The translations under genes were made by a program, and so were the position numbers. Of a stretch of 64,000 bases of DNA, positions 10,601 through 20,856 are shown piece by piece. Origin of the DNA: Diadema setosum (Eukaryota; Echinodermata; Echinoidea; Diadematoida; Diadematidae); assembly GCF_964275005.1 (NCBI RefSeq), contig NC_092705.1:13796385-13860384 (forward strand). The letters run 5' to 3'. Each line of letters begins with the position of its first letter. The stretch's first letter is position 1. Below the pieces are notes generated by a model that saw nothing but the letters and a program-made list of their open reading frames with translations, was not told the DNA's origin and ran no database searches.

Positions 10601-13346
10601 TGGTGTGGACGTACAGATCGAACCCCCCCCCCCAAAAAAAAAAAAAAAAAAAAAAAAAACCCACAAACCAACAACAACACACACAAAAACAAACAAACAA
10701 ACTAGCAAGACAAAATCAAAACAAAAGTAGCCTACCGACAATCATACATTTGTATTTAAACTAAAAATTGTAGGTGGAGGAAACTATGATTTTCTTGTTT
10801 GTGTGCACATTACATAAATTACATGTATTGATATCAGAGCAGATTCCGCGACTGTCATTATGCTACACGTTAGAGAAACACCAAGACTTCGGGAAAGAAT
10901 CCACGATTTCGGGACAGTTAAATCAAAATGAATGTTCTTCCAGTGTCCTAAAAGTACGGTAATGTAATGTTGTGGTGTCTTAAATTCTGCAGTTTAAAAC
11001 TTAGAAGAAAAAAAAAAAAACTTCCAAAGTCAATGAATTTTGAAATGTCAACGTTTCTTCAGACTTTCGCTTAATGTGTCATCAATATTTTCGCATCCAC
11101 TTAATCCACAGATATTTGGGAGAAGGTACTATCATCTTTTTGTTAAAATATGTTAAATCTCCCATTTGATATTGATGATCTTTATCCCCACTCACAGCAA
11201 AGAGTACATCGAGCTGTGCTCCAGATACCACACGGCTGAAGAGCAGGTGCAAGCATTCAAGAGTGGGTTCATGGAAGTGCCGATCATGAACCGCTTCCAG
11301 GAGCTTTTCAAGTGGGAGGAGATGAGAGCGCTCTTCCTCGGTGGCGAATACGACTGGAAGGCGTTTGAGAAGGTGAGTTTTGATTCCCCCTTTCCCTTCA
11401 GGTCAAAATTTCTCCATGCTGGAGTGAAACGTGGGTTGCTAAGTATTGACCTCACCTGATACCCGTCATTACGTTTCCCCGTTAAGAAGTGTTTATTCAA
11501 TTCACTTCTTTAAATCATGAAAACCGGTGTTAAAGAAACACACGCAAAGGGATAGATATTAAAGCAATGATCAATGACAGATATATGAGAAAATGAGAGA
11601 CCACACGGAAAATAAAGTAAGTGTTAATTGATATATTTTCCAAAGAAACGAAGTTTTAAAAGTGTGCTGTCTTTCACTATTAGACAAAGAAATACACGCT
11701 GTATTAACATACCCACAAAAGGGCACATGTCCACACAGAAAATCTTGTTGAGAAAAAAAAAATGTTGAGAAAAAAGGATCAAACAGATATAACAACAAGC
11801 AACAGATTGAAAACGTTATATAGTATATCAAAACATAATTTTGTGACCGGCTGCATAATATGATTGAAGCATGAACAATGGCAGAGTAGCACATTGTCTG
11901 AATTTGTACAAATATAAATGCCTAAGCAATGATTACGGATATCAATTCACAGCGGGGAATTTAATCAAAGAGTGGGCAAAGATAAGTTTTCAAGTGCAAC
12001 TAAGTTTTATATTCTCCACAAGAAATGCATCCATTTGTACAAGGTCATGAAATACCGGTACAAAAAGTTACTCTAACTTCTCACTCGCCCATGTCGTCTG
12101 CTATGCTAATATGTGACATAATTGATGTCGCATAAGCTTGATTTTTTTTTCCTGCTAAGAGTATGCTCGTTATTTTGCAACGAAATAATAATGTAATTGG
12201 TATGATATGTAAGCTTACTACCGGTGAAAAAAAAAATTGAAAATATTTTTCAGAGCTTCCGGTATGAACACGGATACTCACGCGAACATTACGTCATTAA
12301 GATGTTCTGGGAAGTCTTTCACAGTCTTCAAGAGGAAGAGAAGAGAAAGTTTTTGGGTAAGTTGGTTAAACTTTTGATATCCATGATTACATGATTTCCT
12401 CCTGTTAAACTCACAAGCATATATTTATTCTAGAAAAAACACTGCATGCTTCATTACATATTCTGTGTGAGATAATGCCAAACTGCTAATAAATAAGTCT
12501 AATAAAAACATTGTACAAAGTTTACACTTTGAATTTTTAAGCATGCACACGTTATGCAAAAGTGGGAAATGAGCTAGAGCAGTTGCCGATGATTGTTTGT
12601 GTGTGTATGTGTGTGTGCGTGTGTGTGAGTGTTTTGTATAATGATGAGCAAAGCAAAAACAAACAAACAAACAAACAAACACCAAAAACAAATACAAAAA
12701 CAAAAACAAAAAAACAAAAACGAGAAGCGTTTTAGCACATTCATATTGTAATATTATGTGTGATTCATTTTATAGTTTTTAAGCTTAAGGCAGCTTGTGC
12801 TTGATCAAGACAATTTGCCAGTTGTCCCTGAACTCGGATTGACCTTGCAAAGATTTCATTAGTATTAAACAAAAAGACGATTGAGATCCTTATGACCATA
12901 TGGTCATTCTTTTCCTTTATTAAATGCACACAGATGGATCTTAATCAATCCAGAGAAGAAAACCATAATCACTTGTTCAAAATCATATCATGCATAAGCA
13001 GAAGTTAAAGCAAGACTGGGGCTATGATAATAGTTGGACCATATGGGGGAAGTGTGCTAACGTTAAATAAGAATGTATCATAAATTGTATCCCCGTAGGA
13101 TTCTTCACTGGAGCCACACATGTACCTGTTGGTGGATTCGAAGTGATCGGCCCTCGGATGTGGCCCATGGGTGGGGAACTCAGTTGTCGCGGGGAACGAG
13201 CGGAGGACATGTGCCCCGAAGTGAACACCTGCCAGGGGTACGTTGTGCTGCATCTCCCCATGTACCGACGCAAGGAACACCTGGAATTTCGGCTGAGGAA
13301 AGCCCTCAATATCACCACAGGTTTCCACAAGTTGCCCCAACCTTGA
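1485..13346 (+). CDS. Gene A: HERC-like HECT-domain E3 ubiquitin ligase, 5' partial
   Basis: HECT E3 ligases accept ubiquitin from an E2 on a cysteine and pass it to a substrate lysine. I join nine exons: 1485-1688, 2753-2863, 6417-6662, 8036-8140, 9516-9637, 10213-10398, 11198-11372, 12254-12356 and 13099-13346. All splice sites are GT-AG, phases agree, and the 1500 nt encode 499 residues plus TGA. The HERC-type pre-HECT segment (PHESFYLQGL) leads into the N lobe (KPLEVHFIND, GGPMKEFFELFFKKLL, IGKLFGLMIYN), then the hinge and C lobe (FFTGATHVPVGGF), with the catalytic cysteine in CPEVNTCQGY at codon 13230-13232. The order and spacing match the HERC3/HERC4 HECT region as I know it. The 5' end (start codon, any RCC1 repeats) lies upstream of the window or was not recognised. 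Gene C is its paralogue. Substrate unknown. Confidence 0.9.
1742..2000. mobile_element. Small inverted-repeat element (GGGGCCT...AGGCCCTA ends)
   Basis: It starts GGGGCCTCTTTCATTAG and ends TTTATGAAACAGGCCCTA, which are imperfect inverses. The interior is built from short palindromic words (GCAATCAATCGC, GCAATTGATCGC) and has no reading frame. It lies in intron 1 of the visible part of gene A. Confidence 0.6.
2527..2700 (-). mobile_element. LINE 3' end fragment
   Basis: On the minus strand the sequence ends in a short tandem tail (GAACTGAACTGAAGTGAACTC), the kind of tail typical of CR1/L2-like non-LTR elements. Only the 3' untranslated end seems present. It lies about 50 bp before gene A exon 2. 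Confidence 0.4.
2753..2863 (+). CDS. Gene A exon 2
   Basis: The acceptor follows a run of T and the donor is AAG|GTAGGTG. It encodes 37 codons, phase 0-0. The segment MDLPFLLPVSVKWM aligns with MKYPFLLSVPAKWL of gene C and with the HERC 'YPF' segment that precedes the N lobe. Confidence 0.85.
3404..5440. repeat. TTCGTAATTCCGAAG-type repeat, split by the LINE
   Basis: Variants of TTCGTAATTCCGAAGG occur at 3404-3450 and then as a series at 5211-5440 (TTCGTAATTCTGAAG, CTTTCGGAATAACGAATC, TTCGGCTTAACGAGCC). The two blocks share motif style and bracket the LINE, as expected if the LINE landed in one such element. Confidence 0.5.
3450..5310 (-). mobile_element. Non-LTR retrotransposon (CR1/L2-like LINE), 5'-truncated, inactive
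   Basis: The minus strand encodes much of a LINE reverse transcriptase: [35 protein letters not shown] and the catalytic FADDT (4721-4735), followed by CITFKSQR and KFLGVTIDDKLNW. A TGA at 5012-5014 breaks the reading frame just before the palm region. A one-base shift near 4290 in an A run moves the C-terminal part (KKAVCICTNSDYR, LFFQLHTLSIYDI) into another frame down to 4120. There is no endonuclease domain. The 3' end is near 3450 with an AAATC-type tail. It sits in intron 2 of gene A, inside the repeat flanking at 3404-3450 and 5211-5440. Confidence 0.85.
5636..6364 (+). repeat. tRNA-derived SINE in tandem, 2.7 copies of a 269-bp unit
   Basis: Units start at 5636, 5905 and 6174; the third stops at about 6364. 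Each has a perfect-looking RNA polymerase III A box (TGGTCTAGTGG, 5666-5676 in unit 1) and B box (GGTTCGAATCC, 5710-5720) spaced as in a tRNA. The flanking acceptor stem does not pair properly, so this is a tRNA-like head rather than a tRNA gene. The units differ at only a few positions, so the tandem amplification is recent. Unit tails continue with a hairpin (CCATGATTTTTTATCATGG). The last unit ends about 50 bp before gene A exon 3. Confidence 0.85.
6417..6662 (+). CDS. Gene A exon 3 (start of HECT N lobe)
   Basis: TTTCAG acceptor and AAG|GTAAAA donor; 82 codons, phase 0-0. It carries the HECT N-lobe signature 'PLEVHFINDVALGVYGGGPMK', split here as KPLEVHFIND and GVYGGGPMK. The exon begins about 50 bp after the last unit of a tandem SINE. 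Confidence 0.93.
8036..8140 (+). CDS. Gene A exon 4 (HECT N lobe)
   Basis: CCAG acceptor and AAG|GTGTGT donor; 35 codons, phase 0-0. EFFELFFKKLLEPGKYPAFK matches the 'EFF.LL..LLNP' helix of HECT domains, and CWFNK ends the exon at the same place as PLWFNK in gene C. Confidence 0.93.
9516..9637 (+). CDS. Gene A exon 5 (HECT N lobe, E2-binding region side)
   Basis: ACAG acceptor; the donor is AT|GTCAGT, which gives phase 2 exactly as in gene C. Both exons are 122 nt. IGKLFGLMIYNKVIITLPFP is the typical HECT motif 'GL.IYN...l.l.fP'. Confidence 0.92.
10079..10140. repeat. AT-rich simple repeat (ATATAA / TATA)
   Basis: Runs of AAATAT and TATATA lie just upstream of gene A exon 6. Low complexity only. 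Confidence 0.8.
10213..10398 (+). CDS. Gene A exon 6 (HECT N lobe)
   Basis: It encodes the HECT segment with LEPEMAKSIQSL, MTFVVDD and VMVTKDNV. The acceptor at CACAG|AGTGTC fits phase 2; a second AG nine bases downstream (exon start 10222) fits the same phase and cannot be excluded. Donor AATGT|GTAGGT, phase 2. Confidence 0.88.
11198..11372 (+). CDS. Gene A exon 7 (HECT N lobe end)
   Basis: CACAG acceptor and AAG|GTGAGT donor. KEYIELCSRYHTAEEQVQAF and MRALFLGGEYDWKAFEK match the HECT 'YV..y....v..Q..AF..GF' and 'elr.ll.G....D' segments. Confidence 0.93.
12254..12356 (+). CDS. Gene A exon 8 (hinge region)
   Basis: TTTCAG acceptor and G|GTAAG donor; 103 nt, ending in phase 1, the same length and phase as in gene C. 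It reads KMFWEVFHSLQEEEKRKFL, the conserved HECT 'FW.v...f...ek..fL' just before the C lobe. Confidence 0.93.
13099..13346 (+). CDS. Gene A exon 9 (HECT C lobe, catalytic cysteine, stop)
   Basis: The acceptor is CCGTAG|GA and the stop TGA is at 13344-13346. It encodes FFTGATHVPVGGFEV, then CPEVNTCQGY with the thioester cysteine, then LHLPMYRRKEHLEFRLRKAL and a short tail ending LPQP. Classical HECT domains read TCFN or TCFF here; QG after the cysteine is unusual, and PG stands there in gene C. Confidence 0.92.
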
Positions 13347-14877
13347 AGGGAAGAATGGAGGGAAGCAACAGCTATGTGCTTCAGAGGCAAGGACACAGTG
13401 ACATGTTTCTGATTTCAAGAATGTGTGCTTCATAGAATTAGTCATGGCGAAAAGGATGAAAGAGGGAAAAAACAACGAACGTATTTGAACACAGGGTCCA
13501 TATCTTTCAAAAACATCAAATCTTATGGATGCAATCATTATTATTACCATCCCACCCCTTAATGGAAATTTGTATATGGTAGGATGTTTTGTGATGCAAC
13601 TGAACTGTATATATGCATCAAATATGATAAGTCATTTTCCCCCTTTTTTTGAACAATCACTGCTCCCAATGGTAAACTGTGGCTTTAGGCCAGTTCGGGG
13701 TTGCGCATTTGCAGAAAAGGGTCATATACCAACAGGGCAAGTTGGTTTGAAAATTCACTGAGACAAGCATCTGTGATGTAATGATTATTCAAGTAAATCC
13801 CTAAAAATGGTGCTTGCCAACATATATACCTGAGAGCAAAAGTGGTATTTGGCAACATCAACAGAAAAAAAAGAAAGAATTGTTTGTACATTAAGTGCAA
13901 AATGATAAAAAGGATGCTTTCCCAAGTGCTAATTGATGGACCACTCTGGTCACCTGGTTTACGCAAGTTCTTCCTTTGTTTGAAAATGACTGATGAATTC
14001 CATAAAATTGTTACGTCAGGCAAGCTTATATAATATTTTGTTCCTTTGAAGACGAGTGAAGTGGCTCACCAACTTCGGAAAAGAAAGAAAGAAAGGTCAT
14101 TTGTACCCATGTGCACATGAACTAACTTCGAACTGGCTTACAAGTCTTAAACTAGAAACCATAAACTATTCATTTGGTGTGATTGTAGAAACACCTTGAT
14201 GTTCATGTCTTCATGTCTACACAATGAAAATCATGCACGTGACATTGTAATGTCACGTAAGACTCTTGCACTGTTATAGGTTCTATGAATATGTTTGGAT
14301 AAAATTAATAATTGCCTCCAACTTTTGTGATATCTTTCAATCTTTATAAGTAAGCAAGATTTCTGAATATTTTGCACGCGTTGCACGTGTTCGCCAATTA
14401 TTTCAAACTTTATTTTGCATTGGGATGTTGCAATACAAGCTGTTTTGAGAACTGAGATCATTTTGTTTTGAAAATTCAGCATACTTTGCAAGTTTTTTTT
14501 TAAACTATAATATCAAAGACATGCTCTTTCAATGAATTCACAGATTTTTCACGTAGGCAAAATGCTTTTTTTAATCTCTTTATGTAACTTTTGATTTTTC
14601 TTTCTGTATTCTTATAAGTCTTCATCCCTCTAACACTGCCTTGCTTCCTCATAACAATTGTGTGAATGTCGTTATACATTGGTATACAGCAGTTGATATT
14701 TATAGACTGCAGCATAGTATCTCAAAAGATGTGTGAAAAATCATCATGTTCCCCGGAATATCATCAAATTGCCAGATATCAAGGGTTGTGATGATCGTAA
14801 TTATGTAGCAGAATTCGAATCATATTGTTTAGATAATGGTTCTAGTCGTAGTCACATATCTGCTGTAGATCCAAAGA

Positions 14878-14883
14878 AATAAA
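14878..14883 (+). promoter_or_regulatory. Candidate polyadenylation signal for gene A (AATAAA)
   Basis: AATAAA lies about 1.5 kb after the gene A stop codon. Another AATAAA follows about 110 bp later beside a GA repeat. Without transcript data neither can be chosen firmly. Confidence 0.3.
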
Positions 14884-14997
14884 AAGAAAGAACACCCATC
14901 TCACATAAATTGCCAGATACAGTACTTTGCCAGATATTTGATACGGCACTATACTCTCGTCTGCAGATCTTTAAACATGTTCCCAGGATACAAAAAT

Positions 14998-15034
<37 letters not shown>

Positions 15035-16069
15035 TCAGTCTTGAAAGCGAATTTGAAATTTAGATAAATGACACTGCTTTGCAAGCTTTATGAATATCGG
15101 ATCAATTTTCATGATTCGTGATGATTACATATGGTAGCGCCGTAAACCTTTTCGAGTCCTGCTCTAATGTTCTAAATATAAATGCCAAATTAAGAAAAAA
15201 ATCCTTAAATGTCTATACCCATTCTCTGTATTTTTGAATGTGTGTAGGTATGTGGGTGTGTTATGTGTACTGCCAAAAGAAGCATCTTCGAGTCAACTCC
15301 AGTACAAATGTTCTGCAGTTGGTGCTCCTGTAATGTCACCATGAGTGCAGTGACGTAGGGCTATAAGGAGTACCTTCTGTATATATCCGTGGAATGCTAG
15401 CGTTTACATTCTCATTCAGCCAATCTCTATAGACCGGTTCTGTAATGATCCAAACTTTATGCATGCTTCGTTCACAAACGTTACCCTTAACAACCACAAA
15501 GCTTGCCGGAGGCTTGCCCTACTTAGCAACAACAACTAAGTGAATTCTTGCCAATTGAACTAAGTTGGAGGAAGCAGGTAAATGAACTGCTTTGTCACTG
15601 GGCTGTAGGAAAAGGAACATCCATGAAGTGGAATACATTGCAGAAGTGGTCTATTGTAATTCTAGCAAAGACTTTATGCCAGCTGCTCAGCTGGGTTAAG
15701 AATTTTTAAAAATGCAAACAACAACGACAAGACAATTGTTCAGCCTTGGACAATAGCTTGAAAGTGTTTTATCACTTGCAGTCGTGAACACAAAGAGAAT
15801 ATATTCTCCTGTGTCATCAAACCTAGTATACTATCCATGTGCCTTGCAAGAAAAAGTTATGATGAAATGAGCCTCTCTATTGCGATTTATTTTTACTCAA
15901 ACCCAAACGTTTAATTTGCTATGATGAATGGCACTATCATTAAAATGTATTGTGCCAATTGATTACAGTATCTAATAGTATCTTGAGTATCTAGATCTTG
16001 TCTGCCGCATGTAAACTGAAATTCGTGAAGATTTTACTTTTTGTATTCCTTGAAATCTTGAATACCTCT

Positions 16070-16310
16070 CGTCATTTTGAAATGATATTTCATTTCATTT
16101 CATTTCAATTTATTTTCATATTTCTCACATATATCACAATAAAGTATATACAATGTACAATATGATCACAGTACTATTGCTTTAACGGAATAATCTTGCG
16201 TCTAGCAAAAGTTAGATGTAGTTTTTTGGACAACGTTTTGAAATCGTTTTAAAAAATGTTTCATTTGAAGTATTAGAACAACAAGTGTCAATGTTTAATC
16301 TACCTTTCCT
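16070..16310 (-). mobile_element. LINE 3' end fragment with GAAAT tail
   Basis: The plus strand shows ATTTCATTTCATTTCATTTC followed by AT-rich sequence; read on the minus strand this is the tandem tail of a non-LTR element. No protein-coding part remains. Confidence 0.45.
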
Positions 16311-16315
16311 ACGTA

Positions 16316-16850
16316 TACACTGTAAAAAATCGGTGTTAGATTTAACACCACAGGTGTTAAATCTAACACCGATCAAACTTCAATAAAGGACCACACCCAC
16401 AGGTGTTAAAAATGCACTGTGATGGTGTTGAAAAGTGTTCACCTGACACTTCGTGGTGTTAATTTGACACTGTACCTGGTGTTATTTTGACACTGTACTG
16501 GTGTTAATTCAAAAATGACACCACATGGTGTTGATTTGATATTTGCTGGTGTTAATATCAATGGTTTAACACCCGTCCAGCTTCAATAAGGGACCACACC
16601 AGCTGTTGTTACTTTGGTGTAAATTTATTTTCACATTTTTTTCAAAAATCTAGTATTTCAATGTAAAATTCTTGATCGTCCTGTTTAAATTAAAAATCAA
16701 CAAGAAGTGCAGTTACTAAGAAACTCTTCAAAAAACAGTTTAAAATTTGGAAATGACACCCGTAGGTGTTAATTTAACACCATAAATGAGCACCGAAAAT
16801 TTAACACCAGCTCGGTGTTCACTATTTAACACCGGACTTTTTGCAGTGTA
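16316..16850. mobile_element. Inverted-repeat element rich in GGTGTTA (ACACTG...CAGTGT ends)
   Basis: It begins TACACTGTAAAAAATCGGTG and ends CACCGGACTTTTTGCAGTGTA, an imperfect terminal inverted repeat with flanking TA. The interior repeats GGTGTTA/TAACACC in both orientations, including a near-perfect hairpin at about 16331-16371. No open frame. This looks like a MITE type found in aquatic animals; the family name is not certain. Confidence 0.75.
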
Positions 16851-17449
16851 CATTGCAGTTCACTTTTGACCGTCTTGAATATTTCAAAGATGTATTCATA
16901 TATTGATTGAAGGTTGGTCAAAATATGTATGTGTTCTATATCTATAATTTTCAAATTTTGCAATTTTGCAAATTTTAGTACTGAGCCTCATTATTTAAAC
17001 ATTAATAGTATATTGCATAGTATGATAGCGTATTTTCGTGCCATGGCTCAATATTCCAGCGAAGTGATGGATTGCGTTTGAATATAATTAGAGCAGTTAA
17101 TATTTATGCTTTATCTTCACCCACCTTAAAGTGTATTACAGTTCATTTATGGCTGTACTGATCAGCGTAGGACAACCAGGTGTATTTGTATATTTGCTGC
17201 CAGCGCTCGAAATGTACAGAAAATATCTGATGATGCTGTCACTCAGACTCAATGGAATAAACTTGGGCAGAGTGGAGAAAAACGGGAAAATAGCGCTCAT
17301 GAACACAGTCATAAAATATAAAGCCCGGGTAAACATACCACAAAGGAAATATATATCATGTTGCAACATTTAAGTTGATTCTACTCGTTATAGAGAGATG
17401 TTTTCTGCTTAAGAGTTGCGAAATCAGATCACAGCACATGTTGTAAAGG

Positions 17450-17540
17450 TATAGTCAAACCTGCCTTAGCGACCACCTGTCTATAACAGTCACTTTTTCG
17501 TCTCCCATGGGTAGCCGCTGTTAGACAGGTTTGACTGTAT
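17450..17540. mobile_element. Very small inverted-repeat element
   Basis: ATAGTCAAACCTGCCTTAGC on the left is inverted as CTGTTAGACAGGTTTGACTGTAT on the right within 91 bp. No coding capacity. Confidence 0.6.
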
Positions 17541-18718
17541 TTTATGGAAAACAGTTTGTTTTAACAGAAGTGACTCCACAAAGTTATCATTCTAGGAAAT
17601 ACATGTTTGTCCGTGTTAAAATGTGCTTTGCTGAAGGTAAATGAGGTTTGTTTATTAAACAGTATCTCATGGATCAAAAAGGAATTTTTAGTGTGTTACG
17701 CAATTGTTGTATCTTATTGACGATGTCGTACTTTTTCTTTGTCTACCTTACTTTCCGTTCGTCTCTTTGTGACGTCCCCCATCCATCCTTTTTTCCTCTT
17801 TATCTAGATTAGAATGTCGTATGTGAGTTCAAAGGCATAAAAACCCCTCCCACGTCATGTATATAATAAGAGAATTTGTGATTAGCTCATGTCCACCCTT
17901 GTACAAATTACTTTTTTCCTTTCTTTTTTTTTTTCCTCAGTTAGTTAGGCACTTCACTAGTCTCGTTTTCAAAGCGATGTAAGGCATAATCTTGCCCGAC
18001 GTAACAATTTCTAGAATTCATGGTCAAACAAAGAATAAACTTGCATAAACCCGGTTACCAGACTTGGGGAAGGATCCATTTCGTTGTTTCGCATTGAATA
18101 CGTCAACAATTTTCTTTTTTTTTTCTATTGTATTGCCAAACACTAGACTTCAATGAACACTTTGTTGCTGGCAGGTGGATGTGTTTGCAAGCACCATTTA
18201 AAATGATTACATAAATAATCCTTACTTCACAGATATTTGTCTCAATGAATCTATTAACCGACATGCCTTATAGCACAACAATACCTTTCTCTGCGCATGA
18301 GCAAAGTGGAACTACAAACTGACTTCCTACTATTTGAAATGCCACAAATTGTGCAGTCAGATGAGCTGCCTGATACGATGGTCAGTATAATGGCGACTCA
18401 TAGAGCAACTTTCACGGGAAAAGTGGCAATGGACACTAGCACTTGACACTTGACACCTGTAAAAAGTGATTACGCAACTGCAGAGGGAGAGAAGAACATC
18501 TGAAACAAGAGAAATGCCTAAAGATTTGAATGCGAAAGAAATCCGTTTGCGAAGAACTCGGGATGTTGCGTAAGATATTGGGAAGAAACAGAAACAAAAA
18601 TGTGTGAAGTTGTTTGTTTCATTCCCTGCGTCACCTTTGACTTCATTCACGCACAACGTACGTATTCAAGGAAAAATTCACTTCAGAGTTTCCGGAACCT
18701 TCTCCATCATCAATACGC

Positions 18719-19287
18719 TTTAAAGGGAAGATAAACCCCAAGAACAATGTGGATTGAGTGAAAGCAGCAACATTAGTAGAACACATCAGTGAAAGTTTGA
18801 AGAAAATCGGACAATCGATGCAAAAGTTATGAATTTTTAAAGTTTTGGTGTTGGAACCGCTGGATGAGGAGACTACTAGAGGTTATGACGTATGAGTGGA
18901 CTACAATATCAAGAAAATATAAAGAAAATACTACAAAAATCCATTTTTCATGAAAATTACAAATTCCATCAACTTGATATTGACATATGTTAAGGGTAGC
19001 AATTATTCCCCCTGCTTTCTGAAAGCGGTTGGTCCACTGCTCTTTCATAATTCTAGAAAAGTGAATTTTTGTTGAATATCCTTTATATTTTCTTTGTATT
19101 GTTGTCCACTCATACGTCATATCCTCTAGTAGTCTCCTCATCCAGCGCTTCCAACACCAAAACTTTAAAAATTCATAACTTTTGCATCGATTGTCCGATT
19201 TTTCTCAAACTTTCACTGATGTGTTCTACTAATGTTGCTGCTTTCACTCAATCCACATTGCTCTTTGGGTTTACCTTCCCTTTAAGT
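18719..19287. mobile_element. Hairpin MITE family 1, copy 2 (best preserved)
   Basis: The termini are TTAAAGGGAAGATAAACCCC and GGGTTTACCTTCCCTTTAA, giving a clear terminal inverted repeat that continues into arms of about 230 bp. The arms carry the same sequence as copies 1 and 3. No protein coded. Confidence 0.85.
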
Positions 19288-20769
19288 TAAGGGAAAGAAG
19301 GAGAAGTGGCAAAGGTAATGATAGAAGATATTTTTCATTTGCTTGAAGTAATTCGCTACATTTTCAATGTCATTGTCCCCTTTACAACAACAAAGTATAT
19401 AAAGAACAGGAAATTAGCAGACTGAAATTGTTCCGGTCATCGATAATATGGCAATAATACAAAAACTAGAGCCCGGGAGGTACCACAACGTAACAAGGAC
19501 CGAACGATTATGGCATAAAGAACATGGTGAAATCTGTGACATCTATGGCCTCTGTGACTGATATGATCAAACTGCAAAGGCCCGAATTTGGTATGTCACT
19601 TGCCAATGTCGCCAACTATGCTGCTAACGTGATTACTTATTAAGCAATCGTGAAATTTGTTGTCGATCGTGAAATTTGTCAATGTGAATTTTTCGTTGAA
19701 AAACCTTTTTCTTTTTTTTAATCAGTGTAAGATTTGCATCTTAAAGAGGACTTAATGATGTTACTTCACGATACATAATTTCATCGATATCTTTGTGTCA
19801 GACACTTAAAATACACTTGTGGTTTTTTTTTTATCACAACACTGTACAGATTTGCTGCTTCCATGTTTTCATTATGTAATAGTTTTAATACGTAATTTAT
19901 TGTCTGTACCCCGGATCATCTAAAGCCGATAGATTTATGCTCAATAGATATAATAAAATCTACAATTAACTACCTGTACGTACTAACATTCTACAATATA
20001 TTGACTAAAGCCTCAAACATTCATCGCCATACGTGGAACATAACTTGAAAGTTTCGTGAAAACGCTAATAAATTTTCTCCTCACCTATTACAGCAGTGAT
20101 CGTTCCTTTAAAAGATGTTAAAAAGATGGTGTCAATGACATCTTAGGACTGACACCCGACATCAGGCACGGAGTTTGAAAATTAAAAAAAAAAACAGAAA
20201 TGAGAACAATAAACCCGGCTGTTCCCCAAAACAGTGAATGTGAGGACTTTTAGCGAGATGGCGTGATAAATGGTACTAAGTTGATTGTTTCTCGCGGTCG
20301 TCTCCCTGTGTTATTCACTCGATTACCTACGAATATCTCGTCAACCTAAATTCCTCATTCTTGAACCAGAAACATGTATAGAAAAGAAGAAGCTTTGCTT
20401 CTGAGCTTTTACATTCCCGGTTGAGTGAACATGAGCTTTGACAGGACATTAAAAGCTTGACTGGTAGTTAAATAACTATTTCAAATGAGTCGCGGACATG
20501 TACTTTGAGGCAAGGTTCTGCAGACGGTCAGTTGTGGCGTTGTGGTGAACTACAAAGCTCAGTCTCTCTTCATTCCTTGCCAAGTTTGGATGGCTCTTCT
20601 GAGCTAAGCTCTGCTCTGCCAATTCTACGCCGGAACTTTGCCGAAGTATCTGCCAAGCCTTTTCCCGTCGAATAGCCTCGGCTTTTTTTCAAGAGGCCAA
20701 TTTCGTAAAGCCTTTCAGCTTGAGTTTCTTCACGCGTGGGCAAATTGTGACGGTTCGTTTTACGGCAGG

Positions 20770-20856
20770 ATGGAGCTCCACACGTTCCTTCTCCTTCTCC
20801 TTGCGGGCTGTATGGCGCCCGCTGTCGCTCGACCAGTCGAGGATCTGTTTGATGAT
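20770..20856 (+). CDS. Gene B exon 1 (start codon and signal peptide)
   Basis: The ATG at 20770 opens 29 codons ending GAT GAT|GTAAGT, a strong donor. A leucine-rich core and small residues (AVA) before RPVED fit signal peptidase cleavage. The frame is also open for more than 120 bp upstream, but the signal-peptide logic favours this ATG. Confidence 0.85.

Larger units (their letters stand above)
13347..20769. other. Intergenic region between genes A and B
   Basis: No exon was recognised. It contains gene A 3' sequence, a GA repeat (about 15001-15028), a minus-strand LINE 3' end (about 16070-16310), an inverted-repeat element at 16316-16850, a small element at 17450-17540 and hairpin copy 2 at 18719-19287. 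Short open frames here show no convincing protein character. Confidence 0.6.

Noticed and set aside
13073-13435. Other frames over gene A exon 9 on both strands
   Set aside because: They are shadows of the HECT C-lobe exon; only one frame gives the conserved FFTGATHVPVGGF and CPEVNTC segments.
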